DNA of 64,000 bases, from assembly GCA_002450015.1 (NCBI GenBank), contig DJYG01000035.1, forward strand, positions 5,873 through 69,872. The letters are read 5' to 3'. The position numbers and the translations under genes are program-made. This document shows positions 58,391-64,000 of the stretch, in pieces. The notes below the pieces were generated by a model. It had not been told where the DNA came from and ran no database searches. It saw nothing but the letters and a program-made list of their open reading frames with translations. This DNA is from Cyanobacteria bacterium UBA6984. GTDB lineage: Bacteria > Cyanobacteriota > Vampirovibrionia > Gastranaerophilales > Gastranaerophilaceae. The first letter of the stretch is position 1, and the number at the start of each line of letters is the position of its first letter.

Positions 58391-58729
58391 ATGCATAAAC
58401 GTACGATTATGATAGACCTAGATGGAGTGTTAGATGATTATTCAAAATATGATGAAAATAATATTCCTGAAATAAAAAAAGGTGCAAAAGAATTTATAAA
58501 AAAATTACATTCAACAGGAAAATACGAGCTTGTATTGTTTACAACAAGGAGTCCAAAACTTTCTTTAAATTGGCTTGTTGAAAATAAAATAGATAAATAT
58601 TTTAAAGATGTGACAAATGTTAAATATCCGGCATACATCTATTTAGATGATAGAGCAATACAATTCAAGGGCAATTATGAAAATGCCCTTGATGAGATTG
58701 AAAAGTTTAAAGTATATTGGCAACCTTAG
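58391..58729 (+). CDS. HAD-like small phosphatase/hydrolase
   Basis: A 112-residue HAD-fold protein: TIMIDLDGVLDDY (motif I with DLDG), LFTTRSPKLSLN (motif II Thr), and YIYLDDRAIQF (motif IV DD). The best ribosome-binding site, GGAGGTAGAT, precedes the ATG at 58391. An ATG at 58277 or 58292 in the same frame would add about 33-38 residues resembling a signal peptide (CYLFLILFIFQFFCQNNSFAQN). Cytoplasmic and exported forms are thus both possible. Substrate unknown. Its stop is 2 bases from the hlyD stop. Confidence 0.82.
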   Translation: MHKRTIMIDLDGVLDDYSKYDENNIPEIKKGAKEFIKKLHSTGKYELVLFTTRSPKLSLNWLVENKIDKYFKDVTNVKYPAYIYLDDRAIQFKGNYENALDEIEKFKVYWQP

Positions 58730-58731
58730 TT

Positions 58732-59787
58732 TTATCTTACTTTAATACTTTCATCCATATATTTAATTAACGGATAGATAAAGAATTCTATAATTCTTCT
58801 TTTTCCGATTTTAATTTCGTTGGTTGTTGTCATCCCGAATTTGATAGATTGTTCTTTGCCTTCAACCATTAAAGTAGTATTTTTAGGTTTTATATATACT
58901 TCATAAACAGGTCCTAAGTGTTCATCTTCGACACTGTTAGCTGAAACTACCGTTACTTCACCATTTAAAATACCGTATTTTTGGAAATTATAAGTATCAA
59001 CTTTAATTGAAACAGGCATACCTACTTCAACAAATCCTACATCTTGATTTAGAACTTTTGCTTTTACTAGTAATGGTGCATTTTTTGGTACAATAGTCAT
59101 AAGTTTTTCAGCAGGAGTGACAACACCGCCTATTGTGTGAACTAAAACAGTATTAACATATCCGCTTATCGGAGCTTTAATTATTTGTTTTTGTTTTTCC
59201 AGTTGTACTCTTTTATTTCTTATTTCAGATAAAGAAGCACTTAGAGCACCAATTTCGTGCGATAAACTTACAGTTTCTTTTACAGCTTCGTCATATTTTG
59301 TTTGCGGAATAATATCTTTAACTTCGTCGAGTCTTTGTTTGTTAGCAGTTGCAACAGCTAATTTAGTTCTGTTTGCAGCCAATTGTTCTGCAACTTTAGC
59401 TTCTTCTTCTCTAATGTTATTTAATTCAAGCCCCGGTTCATATTCCGCAGGAGATACAATTGCTACAACTTGACCTTCAGTTACATAATCGCCTTCTTTA
59501 ACGCTTATTGCTGTAACAACACCTTTTTCCAGTGATTGAACAACTTTTTCTTCACCGCCGGGAATGATTATACCTCTTGCCGTAATTACAATATCTACTT
59601 TGCCAAGATACATCCATAGTCCTGCAACTACAATAAAGATGATGATAAGCCAAAATATTGTATTTCCAATAGGATTAATAGGACTGTCTTCAATTTCAGC
59701 AAGAATAGGTTTAAATTCGTGCGCATCATCTTCTTTTGGAATAATTATATTTTTAATTTTTTCTAAAATATCTCTGATTTTTTTCAT
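58732..59787 (-). CDS. HlyD-family membrane fusion protein (type I secretion)
   Basis: A 351-residue periplasmic adaptor: N-terminal anchor (NTIFWLIIIFIVVAGLWMYLGK, about 37-58), barrel-hybrid start (VITARGIIIPGGEEKVVQSLEKGVVTAISVKEGDYVTEGQ), coiled coil (ELNNIREEEAKVAEQLAAN...LEKQKQIIKAPISGYVNTVLVH) and C-terminal beta domains. It links the ABC exporter and TolC. Third gene in tolC-hlyB-hlyD. Confidence 0.9.
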   Translation of the reverse strand: MKKIRDILEKIKNIIIPKEDDAHEFKPILAEIEDSPINPIGNTIFWLIIIFIVVAGLWMYLGKVDIVITARGIIIPGGEEKVVQSLEKGVVTAISVKEGDYVTEGQVVAIVSPAEYEPGLELNNIREEEAKVAEQLAANRTKLAVATANKQRLDEVKDIIPQTKYDEAVKETVSLSHEIGALSASLSEIRNKRVQLEKQKQIIKAPISGYVNTVLVHTIGGVVTPAEKLMTIVPKNAPLLVKAKVLNQDVGFVEVGMPVSIKVDTYNFQKYGILNGEVTVVSANSVEDEHLGPVYEVYIKPKNTTLMVEGKEQSIKFGMTTTNEIKIGKRRIIEFFIYPLIKYMDESIKVR

Positions 59788-59806
59788 ATTTTCCTCATTG
59801 TATTAA

Positions 59807-62008
59807 TTAAGCTGATTGTGCCATGTAAAGTTTTCTGTAATATCCATCATGTTGAAGGAGTTCTTCATGAGTACCTTGTTCAACAATGTTGCCATTGTCA
59901 AAGCAAACAATCAAATCACAATCTTTAATTGTAGATAACCTGTGTGCGATAATAATAGTTGTTCTTCCTTTTGAAATCATTTCCATATTATCACGAATAA
60001 TTCTTTCAGATTCATAGTCAAGAGCAGAAGTTGCTTCATCAAAAATTAAAATTCTAGGATTAGAGATTAAGGCTCTTGCTATTGCAATTCTTTGTTTTTG
60101 ACCTCCTGATAAGCTTGAACCACGTTCTCCAACTTCTGTGTCATAACCTTTAGGAAGTTTTGAAATAAATTCGTGCGCTCCTGCTATTTGAGCCGCTTGA
60201 ACAATTCCTTCCATAGGCATGTTAGGTCTTGGAAGTGCGATATTATCTTTGATAGTTCCAGAGAATAAAAAGTTTTCTTGTAAAACAATACCAATATTTG
60301 TTCTTAACCATACAGGATTGATATTTCTTATATCAATTCCATCAATATAAATTGTACCTTCAGTTGTATAATACAATCGTTGAATAAGCTTAGTAATTGT
60401 TGATTTGCCGCTACCACTTCGTCCGACAAAGCCGATTTTTGTACCGGCTTTAATATCTAAGTTGATATTTTTCAAAACCATAGGAGATTCGACATTATAT
60501 TTAAAAGATAAATGGTCGATTTTAATATCACCTTTAACATGATTTAAAGTAATAGCATTACCGGATTGCATTTCAATAGGGCTGTTTAAAATATCTCCGA
60601 TACGGTCAACTGCCAAAAGTGTTTGTTGGAAATCATTCCATAAACCAACCAAACGCAACATTGGAGCTGCAAATTGTCCTGAAAACATTTGGAACGCAAT
60701 TAATTGACCTATTGTAAGTTTATTTTCGATAACGAGCATTACACCAACATATAAAATAGCGATGGTCATACCTTTTTGTAAAAATCCGCAGATAGAACCG
60801 GTGAAGTTACCCATAATTGCCAAGTTAAAACTTGATTTTAAGTATTTTCCGAGTTTTTCTTCCCATTTTTTGAACATTGAACCTTCAATGGCAAGAGATT
60901 TAACTGTTTGAACACCAGTAATTGATTCTACTAAGTATGAATTTGAATGTGCTCCCATTTGGAATTTTTCTTCTAATCTTAAACGTAATTCAGGTGTAAT
61001 CATAACGTAAATAACACCTATTGCGGCTAAAAATCCTAAAGAAATAAAAGTTAACTTAGGGCTATATACAAACATTATAGCAAGGAATACTGTTGAGAAA
61101 AATGCGTCAATTAATACTGATACAGATTTGTTCGTAATAAATTCACGTATTCTGTCAAGTTCTCTAACCCTTGCAGCAATATTACCAACTTGTCTGTTTT
61201 CAAAATAAACATAATACAGTCTGAATAAGTGTTTAAAAAGTTTTGCGCCCAATTTTGCATCAATTTTGTTAGTCGTATGTATAAAAATATAGTTTCTTGA
61301 AAGGTTTAACAATAATTCAAAAATAGCAACAACAATAAATGCAAAAGCTAAAACATCAAGTGTCGAGATAGTTCTATTAACAAGAACTTTATCCAAAATT
61401 ACCTGTGTAAACAGCGGTGTAACAAGTCCGAACAATTGAACTACAAATGAGCCTAAAAGCACTTGTCCAATAATTTTTTTATATTTAAATATTTCTATAA
61501 AAAACCACTTGAAACCGAATTTTACGTCAGTATTTAACATTTTATGGCGAATTACAAGCATTTCATCTTTTATTTGTTCTTGTAATTCTGCAATTGTATG
61601 TACGGTTGGTTGATTTTCGAGTGGAGTAAGAGTCAAGACTTTTTCTTCTTCACGTTTTATAGCTAAAAGTACAATATAAGAATCATCTTTAAGCTGAATA
61701 ATTGCAGGAAGAGGATATCTTTCAGGATAATCAGCCAGTTTAAGTCTTTTCTTTTTAACTTTAAATCCCTTATTTTTAGCAATTCTCATTATTTCTTCAG
61801 GAGAAATGTCTGCGGTAGAAATGCCATATTCACGGACAACTCCGCGCATATCAATGTTAACATTGTTCATTCTTGCAACAATTTCTAAAGAAATTAATCC
61901 TGTATTAACATTTTTAGGTTTTTCTTGAGTTTGAGTTTGAGTTTGAGTTTGTTCTTGCTCTTGTTGAGAATGTATTTCTTTTTCTTTATTTTCTTTGTTT
62001 TCGTCCAT
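59807..62008 (-). CDS. Type I secretion ABC transporter (HlyB-like)
   Basis: A 733-residue exporter: N-terminal degenerate C39-like domain (about 40-165, SLEIVARMNNVNIDMRGVV, lacking the catalytic Cys, as in HlyB), six-helix ABC membrane domain (about 190-475), and an ATPase with Walker A GRSGSGKST, signature LSGGQKQRIAIARAL and Walker B ILIFDEATSALD. The non-cleaving N-domain implies RTX/HlyA-like C-terminal signals rather than Gly-Gly leader peptides. The N-terminus has a QTQTQTQ run encoded by four TTGAGT repeats on the plus strand. No substrate gene is adjacent. Confidence 0.92.
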   Translation of the reverse strand: MDENKENKEKEIHSQQEQEQTQTQTQTQEKPKNVNTGLISLEIVARMNNVNIDMRGVVREYGISTADISPEEIMRIAKNKGFKVKKKRLKLADYPERYPLPAIIQLKDDSYIVLLAIKREEEKVLTLTPLENQPTVHTIAELQEQIKDEMLVIRHKMLNTDVKFGFKWFFIEIFKYKKIIGQVLLGSFVVQLFGLVTPLFTQVILDKVLVNRTISTLDVLAFAFIVVAIFELLLNLSRNYIFIHTTNKIDAKLGAKLFKHLFRLYYVYFENRQVGNIAARVRELDRIREFITNKSVSVLIDAFFSTVFLAIMFVYSPKLTFISLGFLAAIGVIYVMITPELRLRLEEKFQMGAHSNSYLVESITGVQTVKSLAIEGSMFKKWEEKLGKYLKSSFNLAIMGNFTGSICGFLQKGMTIAILYVGVMLVIENKLTIGQLIAFQMFSGQFAAPMLRLVGLWNDFQQTLLAVDRIGDILNSPIEMQSGNAITLNHVKGDIKIDHLSFKYNVESPMVLKNINLDIKAGTKIGFVGRSGSGKSTITKLIQRLYYTTEGTIYIDGIDIRNINPVWLRTNIGIVLQENFLFSGTIKDNIALPRPNMPMEGIVQAAQIAGAHEFISKLPKGYDTEVGERGSSLSGGQKQRIAIARALISNPRILIFDEATSALDYESERIIRDNMEMISKGRTTIIIAHRLSTIKDCDLIVCFDNGNIVEQGTHEELLQHDGYYRKLYMAQSA

Positions 62009-62018
62009 TATTCAATTC

Positions 62019-63497
62019 CTAGTACTCTTGTGTAAGTATTTGTATTCCTTTAACAATAGCTTCTGAAGTAATTTTATTTTTATCAGATTCTATTTGTTGT
62101 TGCAAAACTTGAACTTTGACGTCATTTTCATCAATAGGTGAAACTAATTTTTTTGCAACAAGTCTGTGTGTTGATTTTTCCTTATCATCTAAAGCTTTAA
62201 TCATTTTATCGTTTTCAGCGGATTGTTCTTCAAGATAAATAAGATTAGATCTCATAGTGGCAAGTTTAGCCATAAATTGTGCCATTGCTTTATCTCTTTC
62301 AACTTGGAGTTGTTGAAGTTCTAATTTTACTTTGCCGATATTAGCTCTGTTTTTCATACCATCAAAGAGTTGAGTATTAACAGAAACTCCGACAGTAAAG
62401 TTAGAAGGTTTTATATTACCAAAACTGTCAGGATAGCTTGTTCCGTCAGAGCCATAAATGTAATATTTAGAATAAGCATTAATTTTAGGATAGTTCGTGT
62501 GCTTAGCAACACGTAATTCAAATTCTTTTTTCTTAATACTGTGTTCGTGGATTTTCCAAGTAATACATTTTGTGTAATCTTGAAACGCATTAACATCAAA
62601 ATCTGATTTTTTTATGTCACCGACTTTAAGATTTTCAGAATCATATTGTTCTCCGGTATAAAATGATAACCAGTTAATTGATTCTTGACGTGTTGACTTA
62701 AGTTCGCTAATTCTTTTTTTTACGTTTGCGACTTTGACAATTGCATCATCATATTCCATTTTGGAAAGTTCTTTAGCGTTGTAGAGTCTTGTTTTGTATT
62801 CAAAAGACTTTTCTTCAAGTTGTAATATTTTTTTATTAATTTCGATTTGCTTTGTAAGCATTAATATTTTAGAATAAGTGTCAATAACGTTGAGATTAAG
62901 TTCTTGGAATTTTTGTTTTTCTTGAAATTCTTTAACAACGACATCTTCCTTCGCAGCTTTAAGGTTATTACCTCTAACACCAAAATCGAAGATATTGTAT
63001 GTTAAAGTTATCCCCAAAACTGATTGGTATCTTGTGTATGGGTTAATGTATGCTTCTCCGATAGTCATAACAGTAGATTCTCTATCGTTTCGGAAGTTTT
63101 TTGTATATTCAGTCCCCATCATGAAGTTAAGTTTAGGGAAATAATCGGCTCTAGCGCCTTTGATGCCTTGTTTTGCTATTAGAACTTGAAAATCGGCAAT
63201 TTTTAAATCATAAGCGTGTTCTTCTGCTTTGTGCATAACATCATCAAAACTGATATTGCCAACCAGTTTGGCATTATTTTTGGATTCGAGTGCAACAGCA
63301 GAGTCTTGAGTTTTATTTTTTTTGAACCAATGTTTTTTAGATTTTTCTTTTGTTAAAACTTGTTCATTAGAAGTGTTTTGGGTATCAATATTTTTAGACA
63401 CATCAACATTTTCAATTGCCATTGCTCCATTGCAGTTTAATTGAAAAAATAAAACTATATAAATAATATATTTTATATAATGATTGATTGTACCCAT
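62019..63497 (-). CDS. TolC-family outer-membrane channel
   Basis: A 492-residue outer membrane efflux protein: signal segment (HYIKYIIYIVLFFQLNCNGAMA), a charged linker (about 30-75), then TolC repeats with LKIADFQVLIAKQGIKGARADYFPKLNFMMGTEY and LRVAKHTNYPKINAYSKYYIYGS. First gene of the tolC-hlyB-hlyD operon (10- and 19-base gaps), giving a complete type I secretion system and proving a diderm cell. Confidence 0.9.
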   Translation of the reverse strand: MGTINHYIKYIIYIVLFFQLNCNGAMAIENVDVSKNIDTQNTSNEQVLTKEKSKKHWFKKNKTQDSAVALESKNNAKLVGNISFDDVMHKAEEHAYDLKIADFQVLIAKQGIKGARADYFPKLNFMMGTEYTKNFRNDRESTVMTIGEAYINPYTRYQSVLGITLTYNIFDFGVRGNNLKAAKEDVVVKEFQEKQKFQELNLNVIDTYSKILMLTKQIEINKKILQLEEKSFEYKTRLYNAKELSKMEYDDAIVKVANVKKRISELKSTRQESINWLSFYTGEQYDSENLKVGDIKKSDFDVNAFQDYTKCITWKIHEHSIKKKEFELRVAKHTNYPKINAYSKYYIYGSDGTSYPDSFGNIKPSNFTVGVSVNTQLFDGMKNRANIGKVKLELQQLQVERDKAMAQFMAKLATMRSNLIYLEEQSAENDKMIKALDDKEKSTHRLVAKKLVSPIDENDVKVQVLQQQIESDKNKITSEAIVKGIQILTQEY

Positions 63498-63539
63498 ACT
63501 TCAATATCAATGTTATAGCACAAACAAATAAAAAGTCCA

Positions 63540-63570
63540 AATAAAAAAAGATGTTTAATATGACATCTTT
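63540..63570 (-). terminator. Leftward terminator upstream of tolC
   Basis: AAAGATGT/ACATCTTT stem; on the minus strand it is followed by seven T. It would end a leftward transcript coming from 63.6-64 kb, which has no supported minus-strand gene. Confidence 0.6.
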
Positions 63571-63595
63571 CATTGTGAGAAAATCTTTGATTTTT

Positions 63596-63628
63596 GTCAT
63601 ACTGAGGAAGTGCAACGACCGAAGTATC
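63596..63628. repeat. REP-type repeat, family B variant
   Basis: GTCATACTGAGG...CGAAGTATC, same ends as the repeats at 13318 and 13659 with a different centre. Confidence 0.65.
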
Positions 63629-63759
63629 TCGTTTGTACGAGGTTAAGACAAAAGATTGACCGTGTGATAAAAGTTTTATATAATGGATTTGTAGGTATGC
63701 TCAACGCAATCCACCGACACACACAACAGTGAAGAAATTGGTCGGAAAGGAGGGCAGCT

Positions 63760-63825
63760 ATGGTTGACAAAATAATAATGCTACTGCTAACAATAGCAAT
63801 TGTAGCAATAGCATTAAAACTGTAA
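63760..63825 (+). CDS. Candidate 21-residue hydrophobic peptide (type I toxin-like)
   Basis: MVDKIIMLLLTIAIVAIALKL is a single membrane segment with basic residues at both ends. AAAGGAGGGC lies 6-15 bases before the ATG. The mRNA would carry a hairpin within the frame (63777-63789 with 63803-63815, one mismatch) and a larger one after it: GTAGGA (63829-63834) with TCCTAC (63881-63886), CACGTCATA with TATGGCGTG inside. This plan copies that at 15.77 kb. Peptide or RNA function not proven. Confidence 0.5.
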   Translation: MVDKIIMLLLTIAIVAIALKL

Positions 63826-63940
63826 ACCGTAGGAGTGAAGCACGTCATAGAGAAAACCTCTTCAAATTCTTTATGGCGTGTCCTACATCTATATTATTTA
63901 CTATTTCATTATATTTGTCAAGTGTTTTGGGTATGTTTTC

Positions 63941-64000
63941 GTCATACTGAGCGTTAGCGAAGTATCCAGTCGGTTTTTTCTGTCTTGGATTATTCGGGTA
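63941..64000. repeat. REP-type repeat (family B) with the composite spacer
   Basis: GTCATACTGAGCGTTAGCGA AGTATCCAG (63941-63969) followed by TCTGTCTTGGATTATTCGGG, which is the inverted equivalent of the spacer at 13631-13658. The composite continues beyond the window edge. Confidence 0.75.

Noticed and set aside
63597..63848. 83-residue minus-strand frame at the right edge
   Set aside because: Runs antisense across the small-peptide locus and a REP repeat; no ribosome-binding site.

Overview
The window is AT-rich and densely coded, and every gene reads in the standard bacterial code. Taken together, a Gram-negative envelope (TolC-type outer-membrane channel, HlyB/HlyD exporter), TrmFO, several type IV pilin-like proteins with the signature FTLAETLIVMGIIGVVAAL, and very short intergenic spaces suggest an uncultured gut bacterium of the Vampirovibrionia/Melainabacteria (Gastranaerophilales-like). 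That placement is inference from gene content and style; no rRNA is present to prove it.

Layout. 0-4.7 kb: yajQ, an amino-sugar pair (nanE, nanK), a small unknown gene, a UbiA-type prenyltransferase and an M16 peptidase, all forward. 4.7-12.7 kb: housekeeping genes (rpsU, rnpA, rpmH, proC, aspS, tyrS, cysE) and several unknown exported or membrane proteins. 13.0-13.8 kb: a repeat-dense stretch with a MITE-like element and palindromic REP-type repeats, one of which lies inside a pilin gene. 13.7-20.5 kb: two pilin paralogues flanking wecB, a possible small hydrophobic peptide locus, trmFO, pgeF, a DegT-like gene, an unknown gene and a candidate stand-alone structured RNA. 20.7-29.0 kb: an XRE regulator, GH38 glycosidase, folK, a flavoprotein, a pilin, infC (apparently with an AUA start), tRNA-Phe, a nucleotidyltransferase, and a marR-cupin pair.

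29.2-45.0 kb is accessory: an orphan FlhA C-domain-like gene, then a roughly 15 kb phage block transcribed leftward. It has amidase, structural proteins, capsid, scaffold, small terminase, portal, a MuF head protein with a toxin-like C-terminus, and large terminase. I see no integrase, repressor, replication gene or tape measure. Between the small terminase and the portal lies an array of two and a fraction related toxin-like genes, each complete one divergent from a small membrane protein gene on the opposite strand. This array is the most unusual structure in the window.

45.1-64 kb: a membrane methyltransferase-like gene, a radical SAM/SPASM gene, rimI, bioY, two more pilins, an S66 carboxypeptidase, dnaX, a YhcH/NanQ-like protein (which fits with nanE/nanK), a GIY-YIG protein, a secreted unknown, a two-component pair with a receiver-PAS-kinase, an XRE regulator with a clear palindromic operator next to a HAD-like gene, and a complete type I secretion operon (tolC-hlyB-hlyD). 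The right end returns to REP-type repeats and a second small hydrophobic peptide locus built like the one at 15.8 kb.

All functions are called from reading the translations and motifs; no database search was possible.
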